Below, in pieces: positions 28,374 to 37,824 of a stretch of DNA of 64,000 bases. Made by a program: the position numbers and the translations under genes. The DNA comes from Qipengyuania aestuarii. GTDB lineage: Bacteria > Pseudomonadota > Alphaproteobacteria > Sphingomonadales > Sphingomonadaceae. Positions within the stretch are counted from its first letter, which is position 1. Each line of letters begins with the position of its first letter. The stretch spans positions 124,001 through 188,000 of the forward strand of contig NZ_JAIGNP010000003.1 in the NCBI RefSeq assembly GCF_019711535.1, given 5' to 3'. Below the pieces are notes generated by a model. It saw nothing but the letters and a program-made list of their open reading frames with translations, was not told where the DNA came from and did no database searches.

Positions 28374-28754
28374 CTATTGCAGCGACCAGCCGAGGACCGG
28401 AAAGGGCGCTTGAGATGTTTCGGGCAGTCCGAGGAGCGGACGCGGAAGCGCTGTCTCCTCGGGCTGCCACCTCACGACGTCGGCGGCCGTCGTGAGTACG
28501 GAGGCGACGACTCTGCCGTTGTCGACGAGTTCGACCACGACGAAGGTCGCGTCGAACTCGGCCAACCGGGCGACCAGTTCGTTGCGCGTCGAAGCAGCGA
28601 CGCTCGAGACAGCCCGTTCTTCTTCAACCTGTTCGATCCAATGCATCCGGAACGGCTGTTCCCGTAATTCTCCGTTTCCCTGGTCCGCGATAAGACGGTT
28701 GTCGATTTCTTCAGTCTGTGCCGGTATCGATCCGACGATGTCGTTGTTGCTCAT
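28374..28754 (-). CDS. Hypothetical protein, 126 aa
   Basis: A small acidic protein starting MSNNDIVGSIPAQTEEIDNR; GGAGAG lies about 6 bases before the ATG at 28754. The second half has a strand-rich FDATFVVVELVDNGRVVASV. No family is recognised. Its start codon lies within the first codons of the divergent nuclease-like gene, so the two 5' ends overlap on opposite strands. Confidence 0.5.
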   Translation of the reverse strand: MSNNDIVGSIPAQTEEIDNRLIADQGNGELREQPFRMHWIEQVEEERAVSSVAASTRNELVARLAEFDATFVVVELVDNGRVVASVLTTAADVVRWQPEETALPRPLLGLPETSQAPFPVLGWSLQ

Positions 28755-29172
28755 GTTTCTCTCCGTTTCGGTTGTTCCTTCAGGACAGGCCTTCGCGTGC
28801 ACCCCGACCGCTGTCTGGGATGGCGATGGTCCGGTATGGTGCGATGAGGGTCCACGCCTCAGGCTCGCGGGGATCGCCGCACGCGAGCTCGACGGATCCT
28901 GCTCCCCGGGGCATCCATGCCCCTCTGCCGACCCGCATGCGTCGCGCGACGCACTCGTCGCCTTGTTGGGCACTCCCATCGGTGAGGGAAGGCATGGACA
29001 TGTGCTGGTCAGGGGCCCCACCATGCGTTGCATCTCGACGGGATCCGCTGGCGGCAACCGAACCGGGGCATGGTGCGTATCGCCGCAGTCCGGGGATGTC
29101 TCGTGCGCCATGGTCCGCGGTGGCTGGGCAGCGCGATGGGAGCGCTATTGGGGAGAGCACGAATGCCGATGA
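28738..29172 (+). CDS. Exported thermonuclease (SNase)-like protein, degenerate
   Basis: A 144-residue protein with a short signal peptide (SLLLMFLSVSVVPSGQAFA). The mature chain begins CTPTAVWDGDGPVWCDEGPR followed by LRLAGIAARELDGSC, the DGD...RL-x-GI-x-A-x-E pattern of staphylococcal nuclease homologues. The end GAWCVSPQSGDVSCAMV...WERYW..H.C also fits the small exported TNase group. Catalytic Arg positions are partly replaced, so activity is uncertain. The start may be 28738 or 28753. It overlaps the next gene by 10 bases, and the downstream partner carries YHYH and Excalibur motifs, a combination commonly seen with this nuclease family. Confidence 0.65.
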   Translation: MSLLLMFLSVSVVPSGQAFACTPTAVWDGDGPVWCDEGPRLRLAGIAARELDGSCSPGHPCPSADPHASRDALVALLGTPIGEGRHGHVLVRGPTMRCISTGSAGGNRTGAWCVSPQSGDVSCAMVRGGWAARWERYWGEHECR

Positions 29173-29537
29173 GGGAGTGGGCCGACAGGGTCGCGGACAA
29201 GCGCGACCGGTGGGTGAAGATCGAGTTCACGGTGATCGGTGCGCTGGTCGTTTTCTCGCTGATCCTGGCAGTGGCCTCCGTGGTCTGGCCGGTCGCTGCA
29301 GCCGCGCATCCTGGCGGCCTCGCCGCCGACGGGTGCCACAACGATCGCAAGAACGGCGGACGCCATTGTCACCGCGCGGCCTCTTCCCAGCCGCAACCAC
29401 GTCAGTCGGCTCGGGGGACCGTCCACTACGCCAACTGCGCAGCGGCACGCGCTGCCGGCGCTGCGCCCGTGCGACGCGGTGATCCAGGGTACGCCTCGCA
29501 TCTCGACCGCGACGGGGACGGGGTGGGCTGCGAGTAG
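29163..29537 (+). CDS. YHYH/Excalibur-domain membrane-anchored protein
   Basis: A 124-residue protein. One membrane segment (VIGALVVFSLILAVASVVW) is followed by HPGGLAADGCHNDRKNGGRHCHR, a YHYH-type His/Cys motif. The C-terminus is an Excalibur calcium-binding motif (VHYANCAAARAAGAAPVRRG then LDRDGDGVGCE). Excalibur domains accompany extracellular thermonuclease-like domains, which agrees with its overlap (10 bases) with the preceding SNase-like gene. GGGAGAG precedes the ATG. The protein is expected to face the periplasm. Confidence 0.75.
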   Translation: MPMREWADRVADKRDRWVKIEFTVIGALVVFSLILAVASVVWPVAAAAHPGGLAADGCHNDRKNGGRHCHRAASSQPQPRQSARGTVHYANCAAARAAGAAPVRRGDPGYASHLDRDGDGVGCE

Positions 29538-29541
29538 GCCA

Positions 29542-30684
29542 ATGCCCTTCTACATCCGCAAATCGGTCAGCGCCGGACCGTTCCGTTTCAATCTCTCCAA
29601 GGGCGGCCTTGGTCTATCGGCAGGGGTCCGTGGTCTTCGCGTGGGGACTGGACCGAGGGGGCACTATGTCCATGCGGGGCGGGGAGGGCTCTACTATCGC
29701 AAGACGCTGAAGGGAAAGCAGCCGAACCGCACGGCTCATGAGCGCAGGTATCCGGCTGCGGACCTCGATCCGGAGAGGGGCCCCGCCCCCGGCTCGGACG
29801 TCGAGATGGTCGCGGTCTCTTCCGGTGCGGTGAGCGACATGGAGGACGCCCGCTTCGCCGAGATCCTCGCGGAGATGGACGAGAAGCAGCGATCGACGAA
29901 ACTCTCCACCGTGCTGCTCTGGGTCGGTGTGGTGCTCACCGTGATCGCGACGGTCATCGCCGGAGTTCCGGGCTTCATCGTCGGGGCGATCCTGACTGCT
30001 GGAGCGAGATACCTCGGATCATGGCTGGACGAGTCCAGGCGTTCGGTGGTCATGGTCTACGATCTCGAGGACGATGCCATGAAGGCCTACGAGGCCATGA
30101 CCGGCGCATTCGACAGGCTCGCGGCCTGTCAGGGCAAATGGCACGTCGATGCTGGCGGCGCGGTCAACGACCTGACGACATGGAAACGCAATGCCGGTGC
30201 CAGCCACGTCCTGGACAAGCGGCCGACAGTCCTCGCGTACGGTCTTCCCGACATCCTGAAGAGCAATGTAACTCCACCCTCCATCGCGGTCGGCAAGGAG
30301 ACGCTCTACCTGCTGCCCGACTTCATGCTGGTCGTACACGAGGGGAACGTCGGAGCTGTCGCCTACGACGGCTTGTCGATCCGCTGGCAGGATTCCAACT
30401 TCATCGAGGAGGGTACCGTCCCGGGCGACACCACGGTCCTCTTCCATACATGGAAGCATCCGAACAAGAGCGGTGGACCCGATAGGCGCTTCGCGAACAA
30501 CTACCAGATCCCCGTATGCTTATACGAGAGCGTCCATCTTACGAGTCCGAACGGTCTCAACGAACTCCTGCAGGTTTCCTGCAGCGGTGTGACCGCGCCA
30601 TTCGCCGCTGCGATCGAAGAGCTGTCGCTGCGTAACGGCTCGCGGCAGGTGAGTGGTTCCCTTCCCCTGATCCAAGCTGGCTGA
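29542..30684 (+). CDS. DUF4236-domain membrane protein
   Basis: A 380-residue protein. The N-terminus is a clear DUF4236 domain (MPFYIRKSVSAGPFRFNLSK then GGLGLSAGVRGLRVGTGPRG), rich in basic and Gly residues. A membrane-spanning hairpin lies around residues 140-170 (LLWVGVVLTVIATVIAGVPG). The C-terminal 200 residues are an unassigned soluble domain (helix DDAMKAYEAMTGAFDRLAAC, strands LPDFMLVVHEGNVGAVAYDG). The function of DUF4236 is unknown. The gene starts 4 bases after the Excalibur gene and ends 8 bases before the Abi_C gene, so it belongs to a four-gene operon. Confidence 0.8.
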   Translation: MPFYIRKSVSAGPFRFNLSKGGLGLSAGVRGLRVGTGPRGHYVHAGRGGLYYRKTLKGKQPNRTAHERRYPAADLDPERGPAPGSDVEMVAVSSGAVSDMEDARFAEILAEMDEKQRSTKLSTVLLWVGVVLTVIATVIAGVPGFIVGAILTAGARYLGSWLDESRRSVVMVYDLEDDAMKAYEAMTGAFDRLAACQGKWHVDAGGAVNDLTTWKRNAGASHVLDKRPTVLAYGLPDILKSNVTPPSIAVGKETLYLLPDFMLVVHEGNVGAVAYDGLSIRWQDSNFIEEGTVPGDTTVLFHTWKHPNKSGGPDRRFANNYQIPVCLYESVHLTSPNGLNELLQVSCSGVTAPFAAAIEELSLRNGSRQVSGSLPLIQAG

Positions 30685-30692
30685 CCTCTGGA

Positions 30693-31478
30693 ATGGTTGC
30701 CTTCGCCCGATCGGACAGGATGTGCATCGAGGAACTGCTCGGAATGGGCAGCGGATACGTCATGGACCTTTCGAACCGCGAATTCTCCGAAGTCCTCCGG
30801 GCCGAGGCTGGCATCGACATCGACGACCCGACCTATGCCGACAGGGGCGGGTCGAAGGCCAATCGGTTGCGGTCTTTCTTCGACAAGTCGGATGCGGGGG
30901 CGGTGGCCGAAGTCCTTCGCGCCTTGTGGGAACATCGTGAGCTACGCAGCTGGACCCCGGGCGACATCGTCGAACCGCGGCCCGCAGAAGTGCGCGAGCG
31001 TTTCATGGCCGTGGTCGCTCGCCTCGAGCGTCAGGCCGGCCGGTCCGATACCGAGGCGCTCGGCTCGTTCGTGGAAGGCGCGACGCTGGAACAGCTCGTC
31101 GAGGCGATAAACCGGGACGTCGCGGCCGGTCGCCACGCCGCCTCGCTCGACCGGCTTCACACCTACTGCATGAAGCGCTTCATGCACCTGCTCGACGAGG
31201 TGGGAGTGCCCTGCACGCGCGAGGAGCCGCTGCAGAGCAGGGTCGGGAAGTACGTGAGGTGGCTACGCGAAGAGACTGGGCCGAGCGCTATGACGCTCCA
31301 GATCCTGAAGAACGCGATGGGCATCCTGCAGCAGTTCAACGACATACGGAACAACCGCTCCTTCGCTCACGACAACGAGGTGGTCGACGCAGACGAGGCG
31401 CGCCTGATATTCGAGACGGTGGTCGCGATCCTCAGGTTCGTCGAGAGCAGGTCTCCTCAATCGTCGACCACCGGCTGA
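30693..31478 (+). CDS. Abortive-infection C-terminal (Abi_C/HEPN-like) protein
   Basis: A 261-residue protein. The last 60 residues match the Abi_C (PF14355) pattern: LKNAMGILQQFNDIRNNRSF followed by AHDN and an acidic, helical end. Arg219, Arg222 and His226 give the R-x(4-6)-H arrangement of HEPN ribonucleases. The N-terminal 200 residues are helical and include DIDDPTYADRGGSKANRLRSFF, a segment found in several Abi_C proteins. Members are linked with phage defence by RNA cleavage and dormancy. It is the last gene of the operon beginning near 28.74 kb and converges with the giant helicase gene. Confidence 0.75.
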   Translation: MVAFARSDRMCIEELLGMGSGYVMDLSNREFSEVLRAEAGIDIDDPTYADRGGSKANRLRSFFDKSDAGAVAEVLRALWEHRELRSWTPGDIVEPRPAEVRERFMAVVARLERQAGRSDTEALGSFVEGATLEQLVEAINRDVAAGRHAASLDRLHTYCMKRFMHLLDEVGVPCTREEPLQSRVGKYVRWLREETGPSAMTLQILKNAMGILQQFNDIRNNRSFAHDNEVVDADEARLIFETVVAILRFVESRSPQSSTTG

Positions 31479-31480
31479 GG

Positions 31481-34400
31481 TCAGGCGGACGGTTCGACGA
31501 AGGAGAGCATTCCTCCCTGCTCGACGAGTTCCCCCTTGGCGATCGCCTTGTCGACCCGAGCGAGGATGACGCCTTTCACCTGTTCGCTCGTCGAGCGTAT
31601 CCCGAGAGCGCGCGAGACGGATTGTACGATCTCGTCCCTCGTCGCCCCGAGATTGTCTCTGATCGTCGTTGCCATCGCCACCGCGATCTCCTGCGGGGGC
31701 AGCATGTCGGCACGTCGCAGTGAAGGCGAGTTCGTGTCGGCCCTGTCCCGCACCGTGATCTCCTGGTCGGGCAAAGTCAGAAATCCATCGTCCGCGATGA
31801 TACGCTGCATCCGGACCGACACGCCGATGGCGCGCTCGACGGCGGACTGGATGCGCGCGCCGGCCCGCTTGAGACCCCAGGCATCGCGGATCCTCGCGAC
31901 GACCTCGGAGGAATGGACTGGTCCCTCGATCGCCACCACCTGCTCGACCATCTCGGACAGGATCCCGGTGGGCGTCTCATGCAGATCCTCGTGCCGATGG
32001 CTCGGCCGCGTGAGGACGGCCTCCTCGTATCGCACCGTCTCGGGTCCGGAGGCTTCGGCACGTCCGATGCCTATCTCGGTCACCTCCTCCCGCTCGATGG
32101 CGAAGATCTCTAGCGGTCCGGAGGGAGCGGCACGCCGGCTCTCGTCGGCATCGTGTTCGGCCTTCGCGGCCTCGATGCGCGCCACCACCAGATCGAGCTG
32201 TTCCATGGGCCGCTGGAACCAGTCGGTGCTCCAGATCCGGTGTATGGTCCAGCCGTGGCTCTCCAGGACCGACTGCCGCAAGCGATCCCGGTCCCGGGCG
32301 GACTTCGCATCGTGATAGGACGCGCCGTCGCACTCGATGCCCAGCAGGTAGCGCCCGGGTCGGTCCTCGTCCGCGACCGCCAGATCGACGAAGAACCCTG
32401 CGATCCCCACCTGCCGGTGCACTTGGTATCCCCGCTGCTGGAGGGCTTTGGCGACCTGTTCCTCGAATACGCTGTCGTGGTCGCGTCCCGTGCTTTCGGC
32501 GATCGTGAGTCGACCGGTGCGCGCGTAATGAAGGAACATTCGGAATGCGAAGACGCCCTTGCGTGTCGAGGCGAAGTCGGGATCGATGTCCTCGTCGGTC
32601 ATCGACGAAAATATTTCGCAGCGCTGCTTGGCCCGACTGATGAGCACGTTGAGGCGGCGCTCGCCACCTTCGGTGCCGAGCGGGCCGAAGCGCATGGGGA
32701 CCCTTCCGCCCGGAACGGTCGGACCGTATCCGACCGAGATGAAGATCACATCGCGCTCGTCGCCCTGGACGTTCTCCAGGTTCTTCACGAAGAACGGTTC
32801 GGCCGGATGGGCCTGGAAGAAGTTCTCGACCGTCGGATCGAGATCGCGTCGCAGGAGTTCGAGATGATCTAGGATCGCGCGTCGCTGGGCGGCCGAGAAG
32901 GCTGCAACTCCCAGCGAGAGATCGGGGCGCGTACGCGCGTGGGCGACGATCGCTTCCGCGACGGTCCTGGCCTCGACCTGGTTGGTCCGCGTGCCGCCGG
33001 CATCGAATATCCCGTCGGCGATGCGGTGGAAGCGCAACCCCATCCCGGCTTCGCTCGTGTAGGGGCTCGGGACGATGAAGAGCTTGCTTTCGTAGAACTG
33101 GCGGTTGCTCACCGCGATCAGCGACTGGTGCTTGCTGCGATAGTGCCATCGCAGCATGCGGGTGGGCAGCCCCCGCGCGGTGAAGAGTCCGAGTATGCTC
33201 TCGATGTCCGCGACCCGCGCACCGTCGGTGTCGTCCTCGTCGTCGCCGCCACCCGTCATCTTCGCGAAGAAGGCGGTTGGCGGAAGCTGCTTGGGATCGC
33301 CGACGACCACGACCTGCTTTGCGCGTGCGACGGACCCCAAGGCGTCGACCGGCTGGATCTGGCTCGCCTCGTCCATCACCAGGAGATCGAACTCCATCAC
33401 CCCGGGGGTGAGAAACTGTGCGACCGAAAGCGGGCTCATCATCATGACCGGCTTGAGCGCCTGCACAGCGGGGCCGGCACGCTCCATGAGCTTCCGGATC
33501 GGCATGTGGCCGCGCTTGCGCTGCATTTCGCCGCGCAGGATGCCGAGGGGACCCACCGCTCCGCCATCCCGGGGCGGGATCTGACGGTGGTGGGTCCGGA
33601 CCACCTCGATACCGGCCACGGCGATGCGTTCACGGTCCATCTCGGCGAAGTCGCGTGCGAGACGCCCATGGAGCGTACCGTCGAAACGCCCGAGCTCGGG
33701 ATCCGAGCGCACCATGTCCGCGTAGACCGCCTCGAAATAGGCCATCTCGAACGCCGGAACGACGTCGTCGGACGTAAGTCTCCCGTCCCGCAGACGCTGT
33801 ACGACGTCCGCACATCCGAGCCGACCTGCCCGCGCCGCGGCATCCCGGTACGACACCCAGCTCGACAGCTTCTCGCCGCTGTCGGCCCACATGGACAGCC
33901 GCTCGCGAACATCCACGATCGTGACATCGTCGAGCGACTCCGGCCCGAAGGCTTCTTCCAGATCGAGCCGCAAGTCATCGGTCAGGGAGACAAGACTATC
34001 CTGCAGATTCTGGCGCTCCGCTTCCAGCATTTGCGCCTTGGCGGCGGGAGCCGACCGGTCCGCCATGTCCGCAGCCAGGACCCGCACATCCTCGTTTTCC
34101 CTCACCCACTCCGCTGCGCCTTCGAGCTTGGTCCAGTCCGATCCTATGCCTTTCCATTCCTCTCCGAACGCTTGACGTCCTAGCCGCTCGCCGGCCTCCA
34201 CCCGCACCGCTGCTTCCTGCTCTTCTTGCAAGCGCTTCAGGAGCAAGGCTCTGGCACCCGCCGAGTCCGGAGCGGGGGTCATGATGGCAGAGCTGTTGCG
34301 CTCGGCGGAATTCACCCTGGTCACGACCTCCAGCAGGCACCCCAGATCCGCCGTCTCGGGGTGTTCGTCGGTCCCGAAGGCCGGTTCTCCTCGGTCGGCC

Positions 34401-36272
34401 AGTGCGATGCGCAGCTGCTCCAGCAGATCGGCCATGGGTGCCGTCTGCGCTTCGACTGTCTCGGCGAGAACGGCGATGCGCTGCCGGTCGGGGCTGCGCG
34501 AGGCGATCATACGGGGCTCCGAGCCCATGCCGCGCAGCGATCGCATCCAATCTACGATCGCTGCGAGCGGAGCAGACGAACTGCGCTCGCCTCTCCAATG
34601 GTCGTGGAAGGCGGCCCTGCCGAGCTCCTCTCCCTCCTCGATCCTTCTGCGCGCCGCTTGGCCCGTCGCCAATGCATCGAGCAGAGCGAGGGTTTCGCCC
34701 AGCGACTGGTCGGGTCTGGCGAGGAACGATCGCACCAGCCTGTTGGCGCGGCGCCACTCCCCGCTGAGATATCGCAGGATGCCTTCGCCGTGGCTGGCGA
34801 GGACGGCCCGCTCGGAGGACAGATCGACATCCCACGCACTGTCCAGTAGTCCGTCCTTCGTATCGGCACGGGCGGTCTCGAACGTTGCGATGTTCTCCAC
34901 CAAGTCTCCGGCTCGCTCCACTCCGCTATCCCAGAGTGACGCCGCGAAGACCTGCGCGTCCGCGTCGGGAGCGTTGGCAACGCGCTCGGCTATCCTCGCG
35001 AGTTCGCGTACGCCCGCAAGCGTAGTTGGCGCCGGACGCCCAAGTGTGCGCGACAACGACCCGGAACTGTCGATCATGCGCGCGAGTGCGACCTCGAGCG
35101 AAGCCGCGACCTCGAACACCTCGCCAGAGAAGTCCTCGGGCAGTTCCATGAGTGCGCGCAGGGTTTCGGTCACGTCGGTGGACCACGCCTCTTTCGCGAA
35201 CGACGGGAGGAGTTCCGATCGAAGCGCCGCATGCTCCTGGCCCGCCCGGATGAGCGCGATGATCGATTCGACGTCTCTCCAGCTTTCGTCACCCAGAGCC
35301 GCCCCACCTATGTTCGGTGCGCGGGCCAGCCTGTCGGCGCGTTCCTTGAGCCGTGAAGTCTCCGGAAGGCGCTCTGCGCTTTCCGTCCGCAGGGTTTCTG
35401 CGAGCTCCTTCTGGTCATCCTCGAAAGCTTTCAGCCGCTCCTGCAATTCCGCGACACGCACGGCCAGCCGTTCCACGTCCGTGGGCAGCATCGACTCCAG
35501 GCCGACCCCCCGCCAGGGATGGGAATTGGGGATCCCGATCATGTCCAGCCTCTCGACCAGCTCTCCGAGCACCTCGCGCCGCTTGATGAAATCGTCGGGT
35601 GTCCACTGCAAGGCCCCTTCGAGCACGATCTCGTTGGGCTTCTCCCCGCCCTGCCGGAGACGGACGAGCTGACCGATCACGTCGTACGGACTGAGGTTCG
35701 ATGGATCGTGCTCCACATGCATCCGCTGCGCATGGGCATTCAGGCGATCACGGGTTTCGGTCAGACGCTCGTAGAGCGTGCCCGGATCCTGCCCGCGCGG
35801 CGCGCCCAGCTCCCAGGTGCGTCGCAGTTCGTCGAGCACCGCGCGCTTGTTCGCCTTGTTGCTGTGGAGTTCCAGGCATGCATCGCCCACGCCCGTAGTG
35901 TCGAGCCGCCTCTTCACGACTTCGAGTGCCGCCATCTTCTCGGCGACGAAGAGTACGGTCTTGCCGTCCGCGACCGCCGAGGCGATGACGTTCGCGATGG
36001 TCTGGCTCTTGCCCGTGCCGGGAGGCCCCTGGACCACCATGTCCCGGCCCTGGCGGACCTCGTGCACCACCAGTGTCTGCGAGCTATCGCAGTCGACGAT
36101 GTGGAGCATGTCCGACGGAGAGATGTGCGGGTCGGGGCATGTTGAGCAGATGGTTTCGCGCCGAGAGGTCGAGCAGTTCCGTCCTCGCACGCTCGAGCTT
36201 TTCGCCGATCGGCAGGGAACCTTCGAAAACCGATTCGTTCTCAGCGCTGCCTTCTTGAACCTGACTTGCCAT
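31481..36272 (-). pseudogene. DUF4011/DUF3320 superfamily I helicase-nuclease, N-terminal deletion and frameshift
   Basis: The intact part (31481-36190) encodes about 1500 residues: Walker A VVQGPPGTGKSQTI, a long helical insert, Walker B LLVMDEASQIQPVDALG and VVGDPKQLPP, then helicase motifs. A Vsr/DUF559-like nuclease follows (GFFVDLAVAD, LGIECDGASYHDAKSARDRD), and DUF3320 is at the C-terminus. In this family Walker A is preceded by about 300 residues of DUF4011. Here the proper start is at 36272 (MASQVQEG, then ELLDLSARNHLLNMPR), but after LLNMPR the sequence jumps to PHISPSDMLHIVDCDSSQ in another frame. So about 280 codons are lost and the frame is broken at about 36135-36145. A product from an internal start would lack DUF4011. 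Confidence 0.75.
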
Positions 36273-36333
36273 TTTTCCCCCTTGTTACATCAGGTTCAAC
36301 ACCGCTGCCGGTTTGTCCAGTTCAATCGTCTCG

Positions 36334-36343
36334 TATACTTTAG
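36334..36343. promoter_or_regulatory. Half-site of the shared palindromic operator, upstream of the helicase gene
   Basis: GTATACTTTA matches one arm plus the spacer edge of the operator copies at 20412 and 37440; on the minus strand it reads TAAAGTATAC. It lies about 60 bases upstream of the helicase start at 36272. The opposite arm is degraded (GTGCG), so binding would be weaker. Confidence 0.35.
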
Positions 36344-36392
36344 TGCGACTTGAGCGGAGAATATGCTCTTCGCAGAGCAAGCCTGGCCCGAT

Positions 36393-36713
36393 TCAGTCCC
36401 GCTCGTCGCGGCAGACCATGTCGATGTGCCTGCGGTCGAGCTCGGTCATGCGCTTGTCACGCAACCGCGCGCGCTGCTCGTCGATGCAGCGCTCGCGCGG
36501 CGAGCGAGGATCGGTGAGTCCTTCGTTGACCACGCGCCTGAATTCGAGGAGCTCGCGCTGTTCGAGTGGTGTGAGGTGGTGAAACTGCTTCCGCCCTTCG
36601 ACGAGCGCCACGTAGTTGTCCCGTGCACGCGTCCAGTCGAATCCGTCGATCTGCTGTGCCGCCGCCGGAACTGCGGTGGCGAGCAGCGAGGCCAGGATGA
36701 GTATGACACGCAT
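36393..36713 (-). CDS. Small exported protein, 106 aa
   Basis: A signal peptide (MRVILILASLLATAVPAAAQ) is followed by a short, very charged helical protein (LTPLEQRELLEFRRVV, RERCIDEQRARLRDKRMTEL) with two Cys residues. I recognise no family; similar short Arg/Glu-rich periplasmic proteins are common in sphingomonads. GGAGAT lies about 6 bases before the ATG. It lies alone between the helicase and the kinase-like gene. Confidence 0.6.
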   Translation of the reverse strand: MRVILILASLLATAVPAAAQQIDGFDWTRARDNYVALVEGRKQFHHLTPLEQRELLEFRRVVNEGLTDPRSPRERCIDEQRARLRDKRMTELDRRHIDMVCRDERD

Positions 36714-36807
36714 GATTTATCTCCTGTGAGATAACTGCACCAAATCGGTTTCACGTCGATTAACCTGCTCAACCGGGTCGACCCGGTTCCGGCCGGATGA
36801 AGTATCG

Positions 36808-37416
36808 CTACCGTCGAAGCGGGATACGGACCCGAAGAGTGCGGGATTTGCGGCCCCGCGCGAAAGCCAGTCGGCCGTCGAGGCGCGAGACGATCTGTCG
36901 CAGCGTGGCGAGAGAAACGCGATCGATGTCGGCCACCTGCTCCTGCGACGTGGAAGCATGCCTTACGATCAGGGTGACGATCCCGTCGGCGACCCTCAGG
37001 CGAAGAGCCACGGGAGAGTCGGACTTCGCGATCCCGGTCGCGATCAGGGTCACCGCCTCGAACGAGATCAGCATGAACGCGCGGGAGAGGGCGATCGAAG
37101 CCACCGGGCAGGCGTCGGCACGTAGGGTGAACCTCGTCCCCGTGGAACGTGAACGAGCGATCAGTTCGCAGGTGGCGGCCAGCACCATTGAGAGATCGAG
37201 GATGGGTGGCGCGAGCAGAAGGCGTTCGAGATGCAGCTGGCATTCGACCCGATCGATGGCGTCCTCGACGAGCGGATGCGGCTCGCGGAGTCCCGCACGG
37301 ACCAGATGGAGGATTCCCAGGACGTTCGAGAATTCGACCGCGTGGCGCCTGTGCGCGGCTTCGAGCAGCAGTGCCTCGTCGGACACGGTCTCGTATCGGC
37401 TTTCCGGTTTGCCCAC
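36808..37416 (-). CDS. Degenerate histidine-kinase-like protein (HisKA_2/HWE type)
   Basis: About 202 residues. The start is set at the GTG at 37416, since AGGAGG (37427-37432) lies 10 bases upstream; the frame is open to 37473, but that would place the operator palindrome inside the gene. The N-terminal helix LLLEAAHRRHAVEFSNVLGI fits an H-box with a His. The C-terminal region has the outline of an ATPase domain (FMLISFEAVTLIATGIAKSD in place of the N-box), but the conserved Asn and the DxGxG/GxG boxes are missing (LIVRHASTSQEQV). It probably no longer phosphorylates and may serve as a dimerising regulator. It follows an XRE regulator gene. Confidence 0.6.
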   Translation of the reverse strand: MGKPESRYETVSDEALLLEAAHRRHAVEFSNVLGILHLVRAGLREPHPLVEDAIDRVECQLHLERLLLAPPILDLSMVLAATCELIARSRSTGTRFTLRADACPVASIALSRAFMLISFEAVTLIATGIAKSDSPVALRLRVADGIVTLIVRHASTSQEQVADIDRVSLATLRQIVSRLDGRLAFARGRKSRTLRVRIPLRR

Positions 37417-37438
37417 CTCTACCACTCCTCCTGGGAAA

Positions 37439-37460
37439 GGTAGATACTTTAAAGTATACA
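37439..37460 (-). promoter_or_regulatory. Palindromic operator/promoter copy 2
   Basis: ATACTTTAAAGTAT at 37444-37457 is identical to the palindrome at 20414. Read toward the kinase-like gene it gives TGTATACTTTAAAGTATCT, identical over 19 bases to copy 1 in the same orientation, and it ends about 11 bases before the AGGAGG ribosome site. Confidence 0.65.
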
Positions 37461-37536
37461 GCCTCGAATGCAAGTCCAGCGGGCGCAGGCGACCATGCTC
37501 TTCTGTCGGGACATTGCCGGAACCCGACTTTGCCGA

Positions 37537-37824
37537 TCAGCTCCCGCCATACGGTCGGTTCTTCAGGGCGAGGCCCGAGACATCCACACCTTCGAGCAGC
37601 TGCGGCACCGGGACGTTCAGCGCGAGCGAGATCCGTCCTATCGAACGCATGTTGGCGATGGTCTGTCCGTTCTCCACCCGCCATACATAGGCCCTGGCGA
37701 GTCCGGCGCGGCGAGCGAGTTCCGACTGGGAAATCCCCTCGGCCTCGCGGTGGCGAGCCACGCAACGTCCCAGGCTCTCGGCAAGCAACCTGTCGCCCGA
37801 ATCGTCGTTTTCCTCGCGTTCCAT
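37537..37824 (-). CDS. XRE-family transcriptional regulator
   Basis: A 95-residue protein with one helix-turn-helix: SLGRCVARHREAEGISQSEL followed by ARRAGLARAYVWRVENGQT and IANMRSIGRISLALNVPVPQLL, the typical HTH_3 fold. The start at 37824 (MEREENDDSG) is preferred to the open frame further upstream, as the latter lacks family similarity. It lies 120 bases before the kinase-like gene, and the shared palindrome lies between them, making it the obvious candidate to bind that palindrome. Confidence 0.8.
   Translation of the reverse strand: MEREENDDSGDRLLAESLGRCVARHREAEGISQSELARRAGLARAYVWRVENGQTIANMRSIGRISLALNVPVPQLLEGVDVSGLALKNRPYGGS

Noticed and set aside
32939..34183. Long plus-strand frames across the giant helicase gene
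   Set aside because: Shadows of the minus-strand coding sequence; no motifs.
36130..36150. Programmed frameshift in the giant helicase gene
   Set aside because: Besides the frame change about 280 codons of DUF4011 are absent; recoding alone could not restore the protein.
37416..37473. Kinase-like gene starting upstream at 37473
   Set aside because: That start would put the conserved palindrome inside the coding sequence, and it lacks a ribosome site; GTG 37416 has AGGAGG at good distance.
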